Position numbers and translations under genes: made by a program. This document shows, piece by piece, positions 1-9,300 of a stretch of 64,000 bases of DNA. The stretch lies in contig JAXHSW010000007.1 in the NCBI GenBank assembly GCA_034190295.1, forward strand, positions 1-64,000, written 5' to 3'. A model generated the notes under the pieces. It did no database searches and had not been told where the DNA came from. It was given only the letters and a program-made list of their open reading frames with translations. Each line of letters opens with the position of its first letter. Position 1 is the stretch's first letter. The stretch comes from Okeania sp034190295. Lineage in GTDB: Bacteria > Cyanobacteriota > Cyanobacteriia > Cyanobacteriales > Microcoleaceae.

Positions 1-605
1 CTCATCAGCACAGCAATAACTATTGTCCAATAGTAATAATTGCCAAAGAAAGCGATTAAGCTGCCGCAAAGCTGCCGAATGGCGCTCATCAGCACAGCAA
101 TAACTATTGTCCAATAGTAATCATTGCCAAAGAAAGCGATTAAGCTGCCGCAAAGCTGCCGAATGGCGCTCATCAGCACAGCAATAACTATTGTCCAACA
201 GTAATAATTGCCAAAGAAAGCGATAGCGAATCAGCACAGCAATAACTATTGTCCAACAGTAATCNNNNNNNNNNNNNNNNNNNNNNNNNNNNNNNNNNNN
301 NNNNNNNNNNNNNNNNNNNNNNNNNNNNNNNNNNNNNNNNNNNNNNNNNNNNNNNNNNNNNNNNATTGCCAAAGAAAGCGATAGCGAATCAGCACAGCAA
401 TAACTATTGTCCAATAGTAATCATTGCCAAAGAAAGCGATAGCGAATCAGCACAGCAATAACTATTGTCCAATAGTAATCATTGCCAAAGAAAGCGATAG
501 CGAATCAGCACAGCAATAACTATTGTCCAATAGTAATCATTGCAGTCGCAGGGCGATATAACTGCCGAATGGATGTTAAGAACGCTACTTTCATGCAACA
601 AAGCC
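1..605. mobile_element. Right part of hairpin-cored tandem array (copy 1)
   Basis: Tandem units each contain the inverted repeat ACTATTGtcCAATAGT. The first units repeat every 84 bp (starts 1, 85, 169); later ones are a shortened 58-bp version (steps 173-231 and 389-447-505). A 100-N gap interrupts the array. Its right end, TACTTTCATGCAACAAAGCC at 586-605, is identical to the right end of the second array at 53363-53382, and homology between the two copies stops exactly there. The left end lies outside the window. There are no unique spacers, so it is not a CRISPR. It is probably a non-autonomous transposable element. Confidence 0.75.
265..364. other. Assembly gap (100 N) inside the tandem array
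   Basis: Exactly 100 unknown bases sit inside near-identical repeat units, so the number of units here is unknown. Confidence 0.97.
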
Positions 606-750
606 GAAATTATAATATAGCAATTACCATCCTGACTCCTTTTCATAGCATTCACTAAAAACTTTCTTGTAACTCCTGACTCCTTCTTAGTTGTAGGTTG
701 TAGGTAAGGAATGAAAATCTCATCTTCCGTATTCTTATAACTTTTAACTT

Positions 751-859
751 TTACAGCACTTTGGGACTCGATGAGGTACACCCCGAAGATGGCTAGATTG
801 CCTGACTACAATGTTTTCACCATTTACCCTGTACATCATTTGCCCGAAATATGCTGTAA
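751..859. repeat. MITE-like repeat, TTACAGC...GCTGTAA family
   Basis: The ends TTACAGC and GCTGTAA are inverted. The left part matches a motif ending in ATGAGGTAC that is shared with copies at 3439-3572, 47518-47668 and 50699-50807. The remaining bases between 606 and 750 hold no gene that I can support. Confidence 0.5.
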
Positions 860-903
860 CTTTTAACTTTTAACTTTTAACTTTTAACTTTTGACTTTTG
901 ACT
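857..903. repeat. Heptamer array (AACTTTT/GACTTTT) overlapping the holB start
   Basis: Seven-base units AACTTTT, changing to GACTTTT, run directly into the holB reading frame. The only usable start codon (TTG at 898) lies within the last unit. The same heptamer in either orientation recurs at 11535-11563 and 36083-36271. Confidence 0.8.
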
Positions 904-1857
904 TTATTTACCCCAATTATCGGACAAAACCAAGCCATAGAATTATTAACTCAAGCAGTTGCCCATCAACGTATTGCCCCTGCCTATTTATTTGTAGGCA
1001 CTCCAGGAATAGGACGCGGTTTAACTGCCCAATGTTTTATTGAACTCCTATTTTCCAATAACAACTCCCCTGCTAACCCATCTCTAAAAAATCGCATTCA
1101 CAAAAGAAACCATCCAGACCTATTATGGGTAGAACCCACATATTTACACCAAGGAAAACTACTCTCAGCAAAAGAAGCAACAGATGCAGGAGTCAAACGC
1201 AAGTCACCACCTCAAATTCGTCTCGAACAGGTACGGGAAATTAGTGAATTTCTGGGTCGCCCCCCCCTAGAAACTGCAAGATCGGTAGTAGTTTTGCAAC
1301 AAGCTGAAACTATGAGAGAAAGTGCTGCAAATGGTTTGTTGAAAACTTTGGAAGAACCAGGCAAACGAGCGACTTTAATTTTAATTGCTCCTGGAATTGA
1401 TTCATTATTGCCCACTTTGGTGTCTCGATGTCAGCGCATTCCTTTTTATCGCTTGGCCAACGAAAATATGAAGCTCGTATTGGAAAAAGCTGGCCATGAA
1501 GAAATTTTGAGGCATAAAGAAGTGATGATGATGGCTCAAGGTAGTCCGGGAGAGGCGATCGCTGCTTGGCAACAACTACAAGAAATTCCTGCGGATATTT
1601 TGGAAACGGTAACTCAGGGTATTAAGACTATTCGTCAAGCACTAGAAGTAGGGCGAGATATTAGTAAAAATTTGGATATGGAGGCGCAGTTATGGTTGAT
1701 AGATTATCTACAGCATAGTTATTGGGCTAAACAACAGCAGCAGTTTGACAAAGTGGAATGTCTCAAACATCTGGAGGCAGCTAGAAAATATTTACTCTCT
1801 TATGTCCAACCTAGATTAGTTTGGGAATGTACTTTGATGGCTATGTGTTCTGTTTGA
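898..1857 (+). CDS. holB: DNA polymerase III delta' subunit
   Basis: Clamp-loader delta' subunit, which helps load the beta sliding clamp at the replication fork. The 319-residue product begins with a PIIGQNQAI motif typical of clamp-loader AAA+ proteins. It has a degenerate P-loop (GTPGIGRG, Arg in place of the catalytic Lys), the segment LLKTLEEPG, and an SRCQ motif near residue 178 matching the delta' SRC finger. A degenerate P-loop is normal for delta', which does not hydrolyse ATP. The start is TTG at 898 inside a heptamer array, with no recognisable ribosome binding site. No in-frame ATG lies upstream before a stop. Unlike many cyanobacteria there is no tmk immediately upstream. Family identity is secure; the exact start is not. 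Confidence 0.9.
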   Translation: MTLFTPIIGQNQAIELLTQAVAHQRIAPAYLFVGTPGIGRGLTAQCFIELLFSNNNSPANPSLKNRIHKRNHPDLLWVEPTYLHQGKLLSAKEATDAGVKRKSPPQIRLEQVREISEFLGRPPLETARSVVVLQQAETMRESAANGLLKTLEEPGKRATLILIAPGIDSLLPTLVSRCQRIPFYRLANENMKLVLEKAGHEEILRHKEVMMMAQGSPGEAIAAWQQLQEIPADILETVTQGIKTIRQALEVGRDISKNLDMEAQLWLIDYLQHSYWAKQQQQFDKVECLKHLEAARKYLLSYVQPRLVWECTLMAMCSV

Positions 1858-1860
1858 AGA

Positions 1861-2134
1861 AGGAGTCAGGAGTCAGGAGTCAGGAGTTAACCCACCCCTA
1901 ACCCCTGACTTCTGACTTCTGACTTCGTTAAAAACAGCCTCTGAATCAAAAAAAAATCACCCCAACAGAATATCTGCTTGGGATGAGAATAGTTCAGTTA
2001 AGTTTCAAAGAGAGGAGTCAGCGAAAAATCAAACCATAAATCTTTACAGCAGTCGAAGGATAAGGTGAGGACAGATAAAAAGCTTAAAAATTAGACAAAG
2101 CAATATTTTTCCTTCTTCCTTCTTCCTTCTGCTA
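1861..2134. repeat. Repeat-filled spacer after holB
   Basis: Contains a GGAGTCA heptamer run (about 1861-1888) and a dispersed element (2046-2134) that starts CAGCAGTCGAAGGA and ends TCCTTCTGCTA. A diverged copy lies at 27150-27237. The ends are inverted (TAGCAG/CTGCTA), suggesting a small MITE. Confidence 0.5.
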
Positions 2135-2137
2135 TGC

Positions 2138-2377
2138 CTAGTTATTTGAACCATCAGCAAGACGCTGACTAGCGTAGGCGTCCATACTATAGGCCGGAAT
2201 TCGCTGATTGTAGTCCAATCTATTGCCTGTTAAAGATTCAGATAAATTTTCAAAAGACTTAGAACTCCAGTTGCGCTCGTGGATAGGCTTAGTTTGTTCG
2301 CCCAATAAATAAGCTTGGCTTCCTATTACTGCTGCAGCTACCCAACCGATAACGAATAGTGAGATTAAAATAACCAT
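2138..2377 (-). CDS. Small membrane protein, Psb35-like photosystem II assembly factor
   Basis: The 79-residue protein has one N-terminal membrane helix (about residues 2-24), followed by a conserved hydrophilic segment GEQTKPIHERNWSSKSF. I recognise this as the hallmark of a small cyanobacterial thylakoid protein family annotated as Psb35, which is linked to photosystem II assembly. This assignment is from memory of the family, not from a search. A good ribosome binding site (AAAGGA) precedes the ATG by about 8 bases. The C-terminal 15 or so residues look less conserved and overlap a short GCGTAGGCGT repeat, so the tail may have been extended by repeat DNA. Confidence 0.6.
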   Translation of the reverse strand: MVILISLFVIGWVAAAVIGSQAYLLGEQTKPIHERNWSSKSFENLSESLTGNRLDYNQRIPAYSMDAYASQRLADGSNN

Positions 2378-2546
2378 AATTTTTTTCCTTTACATTTATT
2401 TATCTTTATGTAAACTAATGTAACAATTTATTGCGGTAAGTGTCAAGTTAGGATAATTTACGGTAAACTCTCTAAAAAAATGTGGAAATCCACAGCTATT
2501 AAGTATTGACATTTCCTGATAATTAGTGATAAAAAAACTTTTGTTT

Positions 2547-2600
2547 GTAGTTGGGCTTTAGCCCATGAAATATCTATAATTGGGGCTAAAGCCCAACTAC
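2547..2600. repeat. REP-like hairpin, 18-bp perfect inverted repeat
   Basis: GTAGTTGGGCTTTAGCCC at 2547-2564 pairs perfectly with 2583-2600 across an 18-base loop. There is no U-tract, so it is a REP-like element rather than a clear terminator. Confidence 0.75.
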
Positions 2601-2668
2601 GAGCTTTAATCATCACTATTATTGACGCTAAAGTTTAGATAGTCCCACTTTCCCAAATTCCCTACTGC

Positions 2669-5593
2669 CTATTTAAGATAACGCCACGCCTTAATTACAT
2701 TCCCTTGCATCAAAGCAGCAACTCCATTTAAAGCTCTAATTTCTGGCTGAGTGGGCTCAAGCTCTAAAGCAGATTTCAAAACTATTTCTGCCGCCCCTGG
2801 ATTTAAGTTATATAGATAAACAAAAGCTAAATAAGCATAGGCAAAGGGGTTTTGAGAATCTAACTCAGTTACTCTAGTCAAAGCAGCGATCGCTCCATCT
2901 GCATCCTGTTGTAAAACTCTGGCCAAACTCAACCCATAAAGCAACTCTAAATTATTGGGGTCTTGCTGCAAACGATATGCCAAAGTTTGTTCTGCTTGTT
3001 TGGTATAATCTTGGACTGGATCGTATTGGTTAACTCGCCCTACTTCCTCAAATACAGTTTCTAAACCTTTTATTCCCAGGGGTAATTTTTGCCCCCACAT
3101 CCGCAACTGTGTCACTAAATCTAATTCTGGTGCTGGTAATATTTCGGCCTGGGGGTCAACTTGGACACGCACAGGGGGTTGTATAGGAATAGGATAAGTT
3201 TCTCCAGTTTTCCGGTTAAGGTAAGTCGCTTCTAATATGTAATTTCCCGATGAAATATTGGCAGGGGGTAACATTCCTATTCTTTCAATAATTTCAAACC
3301 CGACTTCAGACTTTTTTGCTGGAGACAGACCAGGGTATAAACTTCCCATTCCAATAGCGCGATCGTGAATGAATTGGGTTACAGGTTTTTCTGAGATATT
3401 ATTGTCAGAAACTAATTGCTGAAATTGCGATCGATTAATATAGCAGTTCTTTAATCTATGAGGTACAGTTTTATATTCCCCATTTACCACCGGGGGAACG
3501 TTCAAAGTCCCCCTTTCTAAGGGGGATTTAGGGGGATTGTAAATGTACTTCGTAACTGTGGGAATTGCTATATTTTCGTGGCGATAAGTTAACAACACTA
3601 AACCTGACTGTAATTCTTGCCAAGAACCAGACCATTTATAGGTAATAGGAATTGGCACTCCCGGTCGAATTTTTGGCGATAAAATCACATAGTCTAATTT
3701 GACTTTTTCCTGTGGTTTATTCAGAGGATGAACTTCTACAGGTAAAAACTGATTATGATAAAGATTTAAGTTGCTATTATCTGGCAAAAGCCAAGTTTTT
3801 TGTAGTTGGAAATTTGGGTTTTGTTCGATGGTATTAACAATAGCAGCTTGAGCTTTTTTAATTCTTTTTACCGAACCTTGGTCATTAGTTTTCGTGACAA
3901 ACCAAGAGAGCGATCGCACATCTTGAGGTACTTGTTTTAAATTAGTTCCTACTTGTCTACCGTAAACCTGTAAATTTTGCAAAGCACCGTAATAATTTAA
4001 GTTATGTTGATTAATTTCTGGAGTGGAGGGTAAAACTCCTAAAGTAGACCGTAAATAGGGGTCAGTTTTGACAATTTCAGCAATTACTTTTTGATGAGGC
4101 CATTCTTTGCCTAAATGAGCATAATAAACACCGCCAGGACTTAACCAAGCAGAAATTTTTCTGGAGAAAATTCCACCTACAGGCCAGATATTTAATAGCA
4201 TTAAAATAATAGCTAAACCAATAGTAAACCAGCGAATTTGTTTTCCTACTTTTCTGGGAAACTGCATTAAACCAAAGGCTAATAAAATTGATAAAACTGG
4301 CAATAATGGCAGAGTGTAGCGGAAATCTTTATTGATATTGAGAGAGCAAATGAGATAACCGCCTATTAAAAAAATAGCTAGCCATCGGCAAGAGTGAAAG
4401 TAATTTGATGATAATTTATCCTGTTTTTTGAACGACCGAATTAGGTAAAAAATTAATCCGCCAATGGGAATAATTAATAGAGGCAAAGAAATATGATAAG
4501 GCAGCAGTTTCCAATAATAAAGCCAAGCATCCAAACTCAATAAATTGGGGTCGCCTTCAGCTATAGCAGAATCTACAGTTGCCCGCTTACCAGCAGTTAA
4601 CATTAATAACCAATTTGTTCTCGCCCAAGGGTAAAAAATTGCTACAGATAAACACAGAGAAAAAATTAGTTGAATTAACTTTTGCCACTGCCGTTTTCTG
4701 AGAATATTTACCCCTATTGAAAGTAATGGAATGAAGAGAAAAAATATCGTAGTTTGTTTAACTAAAATTGCCGCACCAAAAGCCAAACCAAAAGCAATCG
4801 CCCAAAGCCAATTTTTTACGCAAATTAACCTTAAAAACGCGATATGTAGGGGCGAATGGCATTCGCCCTCAGTTTCCCTATTAAAATTAAAATTTTCTTT
4901 GTCAAATTTTCCCGTTTTATTTTCTCTGTTGTCTATTGCTTGTTCCCTGTTGCCTATTCCCTGTTGCCTATTAAAATTAAAATTTTCTTTGTCAAATTTT
5001 CCCGTTTTATTTTCTCTGTTGTCTATTGCTTGTTCCCTGTTGCCTATTCCCTGTTGCCTGTTCCCTATTCCCTGTTCCCTATCCCAATACCAAAACGTTA
5101 AACAACAGAAACTTAAAGTCACCATTGCCGTGAGAGGATAGTCGAGCAAATACTGTAAACGATATCTATATAAACCTGGAAATAATATACATAAAACTGC
5201 TGCCCAAAAAGCCACTTTTTGATTAAATAATTTTTTACCCAAACTATAAACTGAAGCTAATAAAATAGCACTAAAAAATAGATGTACTAAAGTTGCTTGG
5301 TCAGCACCCCTACCAAAAATCACTTGAAATGGAACAGTAAGAATATAAGTCAACGGCGGAACCTTCGGCGAAAGCTCCCAAAAATGCTGCCACCATTCCC
5401 CAGAAAACAGTTGCACATTTTGAAAAGCACGCCAGTAAGTCAGGGAACCTGTGAGATAGTCAGCTCGATCCCAAGTAGGTACAGACTTATCAAAAGCAAA
5501 CCAGAGGCGATCGCTTACTGCTGCCAAAAGCCATAAGATAGTTAAGGTAAGGATATGATTAATTTTGGGTTGTTCTTTTTCTTGGGCAATCAT
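2669..5593 (-). CDS. GT39-type membrane glycosyltransferase with C-terminal TPRs
   Basis: The 974-residue integral membrane protein resembles the dolichyl-phosphate-mannose/ArnT group of GT-C glycosyltransferases, which transfer a sugar from a lipid-linked donor. It has a first helix at about 13-28, then the luminal WDRADYL acidic motif (about residues 41-47), many further helices to about residue 480, a soluble region, and TPR-like helices over the last 110 residues. Two segments look foreign. A stretch near residues 175-265 encodes a duplicated 30-residue low-complexity unit plus the intergenic GTAGGGGCGAATGG repeat. Another near residue 690 encodes PPKSPLERGT, typical of a cyanobacterial intergenic repeat. 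Both keep the frame open. Acceptor and donor are unknown. Confidence 0.8.
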   Translation of the reverse strand: MIAQEKEQPKINHILTLTILWLLAAVSDRLWFAFDKSVPTWDRADYLTGSLTYWRAFQNVQLFSGEWWQHFWELSPKVPPLTYILTVPFQVIFGRGADQATLVHLFFSAILLASVYSLGKKLFNQKVAFWAAVLCILFPGLYRYRLQYLLDYPLTAMVTLSFCCLTFWYWDREQGIGNRQQGIGNREQAIDNRENKTGKFDKENFNFNRQQGIGNREQAIDNRENKTGKFDKENFNFNRETEGECHSPLHIAFLRLICVKNWLWAIAFGLAFGAAILVKQTTIFFLFIPLLSIGVNILRKRQWQKLIQLIFSLCLSVAIFYPWARTNWLLMLTAGKRATVDSAIAEGDPNLLSLDAWLYYWKLLPYHISLPLLIIPIGGLIFYLIRSFKKQDKLSSNYFHSCRWLAIFLIGGYLICSLNINKDFRYTLPLLPVLSILLAFGLMQFPRKVGKQIRWFTIGLAIILMLLNIWPVGGIFSRKISAWLSPGGVYYAHLGKEWPHQKVIAEIVKTDPYLRSTLGVLPSTPEINQHNLNYYGALQNLQVYGRQVGTNLKQVPQDVRSLSWFVTKTNDQGSVKRIKKAQAAIVNTIEQNPNFQLQKTWLLPDNSNLNLYHNQFLPVEVHPLNKPQEKVKLDYVILSPKIRPGVPIPITYKWSGSWQELQSGLVLLTYRHENIAIPTVTKYIYNPPKSPLERGTLNVPPVVNGEYKTVPHRLKNCYINRSQFQQLVSDNNISEKPVTQFIHDRAIGMGSLYPGLSPAKKSEVGFEIIERIGMLPPANISSGNYILEATYLNRKTGETYPIPIQPPVRVQVDPQAEILPAPELDLVTQLRMWGQKLPLGIKGLETVFEEVGRVNQYDPVQDYTKQAEQTLAYRLQQDPNNLELLYGLSLARVLQQDADGAIAALTRVTELDSQNPFAYAYLAFVYLYNLNPGAAEIVLKSALELEPTQPEIRALNGVAALMQGNVIKAWRYLK
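3439..3572. repeat. MITE-like repeat inserted in frame in the glycosyltransferase gene
   Basis: Starts TATAGCAGTTC and ends GAATTGCTATA (inverted ends), and contains the ATGAGGTAC motif of the 751, 47518 and 50699 copies. It also contains a CCCCCTTTCTAAGGGGGA hairpin. It lies wholly inside the coding region and adds about 45 codons without a stop. Confidence 0.65.
4816..5060. repeat. Repeat DNA inside the glycosyltransferase gene (REP plus two 90-bp tandem units)
   Basis: 4816-4870 matches the left half of the ACTTACGCA elements at 28907 and 46947, including GTAGGGGCGAATGG. It is followed by two near-identical 90-bp units (starting 4880 and 4970) rich in TTCCCTGTTGCC. A 90-bp unit equals 30 codons, so the duplication preserves the reading frame. 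Confidence 0.75.
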
Positions 5594-5614
5594 AAATTTC
5601 AGGTATCAGTTTAG

Positions 5615-6019
5615 TAGGTTGGGTTGAGGAACGTTAGCGGAGCTTATCCGTTAGGATAAACCCAACAAAGTCAGTCTATTAAAGTGCGTTAGACGGCTAA
5701 AATTTAGACTATGAAAAGGATTCAACAATGCCGTCGTAACCCACCCTACTGCCGTGTCAAGCTTGAAAATGTGGATTAAAAAACCTAACTCCCCAACCCC
5801 CTTCCCTGCGAGGAGAGGGGTTGGGGGAGAGGTCTTCGCTTGTTGCTTGCTTCTAAAGCACAATTTTAGTCTTGACACGCCACTACCGGACTAAAAATGT
5901 AGGTTGGGTTGTAGCTTGCTGACCCGTAGCGGTACGACAAGTGAAACCAAACAATAGTAAAAATTTGTTGGGTTTATCCTAACGGATAAGCTCCGCTAAC
6001 GGTGCCTCAACCCAACCTA
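5615..6019. repeat. Long inverted repeat (about 55-bp arms) in a 690-bp spacer
   Basis: The left arm 5615-5669 and right arm 5964-6019 are near-perfect inverted copies (core AGCGGAGCTTATCCGTTAGG), about 295 bp apart. Between them lies a second nested hairpin element bounded by CGTGTCAAG and CTTGACACG (about 5754-5880) that contains an inverted CCCCAACCCCCTTCC motif. No gene is supported in 5594-6280. Confidence 0.7.
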
Positions 6020-6313
6020 CGCCTATTTCTAAGCCTTTGATGGTGAGGTTGGTTGGCACGATGTTGGCCTCCTATTAGATAGGGTTTTGTGGGTATTGTA
6101 GCATAGATGAATTGGTTAGCAGCGGATTTTGTAGCGGATGTAGCGGATGGGTTGTTGGTGGGGTAACGTTTTTTAGTGTCAATGAGTCTAAGAGGGTCAA
6201 AGTTGACATTCGGAGGGGCAAGATAACGAGTCTCGGAAGAGCGTCAATTACTCCGGAAAAGCCAACTACGGATTGGTATTAATTTGAGTAGCTATAAACG
6301 AGGTACTAAAACA

Positions 6314-9300
6314 ATGGACGAACAAGGTATCGAGGCATACCTCAACCTAATCAACCAACTGCTAACCTGCCCCAACGGCGACGCACCCCAAATCCTCAAC
6401 GCCAACCGCGAACTATTAGACAAGGAGTTCTTGCTGACAATGGCACAAGTGGCAGAACAACTCGAAGCAAACGACAACCAAAACGCCGCCGACTTCCTCC
6501 GCCGCCTCGGCAGTCAGCTAGTGGAAGCCCTGGGAATCTCAGAAACTCCTACCTCGGCTAACTCTCCATCGGAAGACTACCAGGATTTCCTGATGGAGAT
6601 ATTGCGAGCAACCAACGACAGCAAAGGCAACCCCCAAGTCGTCTATCCCCTCCTGGTAGCAAACCAAGACAAACTCGACGACAATTTTATTGCTATCTTG
6701 CAAGCCTGGGCAAAAGCGACACTCCCCGAAGTAGAAGCATCCGAAGCAGAAGACATCGCCATCGATATCAGCAACTTCGGCAACCTCATTAGCGATTTTC
6801 CCCTCGGCAACAAAGCGGCGAACATGGAAATTAGCCTCGCCTGTTACGAAATCATCCTGACAGTCTTCACCCGCCACAGTCACGCCGAAACTTGGGCAAT
6901 GACTCAAAATAATTTGGGCATTGCCTACAGAAACAGAATCAAAGGAGACAGGGCAGAAAATCTGGAATTAGCCATCGCTGCCTTCCAAAATGCTCTGGAA
7001 GTTCGCACAAAAGATGCTTTCCCCACCAACTGGGCAATGACTCAAAATAATTTGGGCAATGCCTACAATAACAGAATCAAAGGAGACGCCGCAGAAAATC
7101 TGGAATTAGCCATCGCTGCCTTCCAAAATGCTCTGGAAGTTCGCACAAAAGATGCTTTCCCCACCAACTGGGCAACGACTCAAAATAATTTGGGCACTGC
7201 CTACAGAGACAGAATCAAAGGAGACAGGGCAGAAAATCTGGAATTAGCCATCGCTGCCTTCCAAAATGCTCTGGAAGTTTGCACTAAAGAAGCTTTCCCC
7301 ACCTACTGGGCAATGATTCAAAATAATTTGGGCAATGTCTACAGTAAGAGAATCAAAGGAGACACGGCAGAAAATCAGGAATTAGCCATCGCTGCCTCCC
7401 AAAATGCTGTGAAAGTTTACACAAAAGAAGCATTCCCCACCAACTGGGCAATGACTCAAAATAATTTGGGCAATGCCTACTGGAAAAGAATCAAAGGAGA
7501 CGCCGCAGAAAATCAGGAATTAGCCATCGCTGCCTACCAAAATGCTCTGGAAGTTTACACTAAAGAAGCATTCCCCACCTACTGGGCAACGACTCAAAAT
7601 GATTTGGGCGCTGCCTACAGTGACAGAATCAAAGGAGACACCGCAGAAAATCAGGAATTAGCCATCGCTGCTATCCAAAAAGCTCTGAAAGTTCTCACTA
7701 AAGAAGCATTGCCCACCTACTGGGCTCTGACTCAGATTGATTTGGGCAATGCCTACCTTAACAGAATCAAAGGAGACACCGCAGAAAATCAGGAATTAGC
7801 CATCGCTGCCTACCAAAATGCTCTGGAAGTTTACACAAAAGAAGCTTTCCCCACCAACTGGGCAACGACTCAAAATAATTTGGGCAATGCCTACTGGAAA
7901 AGAATCAAAGGAGACACCGCAGAAAATCAGGAATTAGCCATCGCTGCCTACAAAAAAGCTTTGCAAGTTTTCAACCCAGAAGCCGATCCAATTAAATGTC
8001 TCGAAACTTCCCGCAACTTAGGCAACCTCCACTTAACCGAAGGCAACTGGCAATCCGCTATAGATGCCTATGAAAACGCCATAACTGCAGTTGAACTCAG
8101 TCGCAGTTGGGCAAGCAACGACGATCGCCGCCAACAGATTATGGCAGAAGCAATAGAAGTTTATCAAAAACTCGTACAAGCCTATATCAAGACAAAACAG
8201 TGGGATAGAGCCATAGAAACAGTCGAACGCAGCAAAGCCCGCAACTTAGTGGAACTCCTTACCAACCGCGACCTCTATCCCAAAGGCAACGTTCCCCAAA
8301 AGATAATCGACCAGTTGGACGAACTGCGACGAAACATTCCATCATTGGAAAGACAGTTACAAGTAGCTACAGACCAACTACCGGGAAATAGCGACGAGCA
8401 ACAACCACCCTCATTAGAGGAGTTCCAGAAACGACTACAGCAAGAATTACAGCAGTCGCGGCAGCAGTTAGATGAAGTCTTGAATCAAATCAAACCCTTC
8501 GATTCCAGTTTCAGCTTGACTCAAAAAGTAGAAACTATTCGGTTTGAGGAAATTCAAAATCTTATTGGCGAACAAACTGCCACGATTCAGTGGTACTTCA
8601 CAGACAATTCCATCATCACCTCAATTATTACCCGCCACAGTTCGCAACCAACTATTGTTAGCTCTTCAGCAGAAGAACAAGAAGCCTTTGCTAACTGGGT
8701 AAGCAAGTATCTGGATGCATACTACCAACATAACCAAGAATGGCAAAACGATCTATCCTCTCACCTTGCCGAACTTGCCAAAATTCTCAAAATTGACCTA
8801 ACCCTTGCCGAGATTGACAGCATTTTTGCTCGCCAAGGAATTAAATGCGATCGCCTCATCCTCGTTCCCCATCGTTTTTTACACCTGCTGCCACTCCATG
8901 CTTTACCGTTGTGTAATGGAGATTTAGTCTCCGATAAATTTCCCCAAGGAGTCGGTTATGCCCCCAGTTGTCAGTTATTGCAACTCACTCAAAAACGCGA
9001 TCGCCCTGATTTTAATCGTTTGTTTGCCATCCAAAACCCTACAGAGGACTTAGTTTTTACAAATCTGGAAGTCGAAACCGTCCGTTCTTTCTTCTCCCCC
9101 GCGACAGTTTTAGCAACCAAAGCCGCCCTGGAAGCAAAAGTTAAAACCCATCCAGAATTATCCCTCGCCCACTGCAACCACTTCTCCTGTCATGGAGAGT
9201 TTAACCTAGAATCTCCCCTAAAATCCGCATTGCGTTTGGCAGAAACCAAACAGCCCAACTCCGAAAATACCGAAGACGGACTCCTAACCCTAGCAGAAAT

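Noticed and set aside
1..605. CRISPR array
   Set aside because: Units are contiguous and near-identical over their full 84 or 58 bp, with no unique spacers and no cas genes nearby; the inverted ends mark a transposable element instead.
121..781. Small minus- and plus-strand reading frames in the first array
   Set aside because: They are translations of the tandem repeat (and of N runs), lack ribosome binding sites, and the same peptides recur in the second array.
4731..5141. Plus-strand frames opposite the glycosyltransferase gene
   Set aside because: They are low-complexity shadows of the 90-bp tandem units on the antisense strand.
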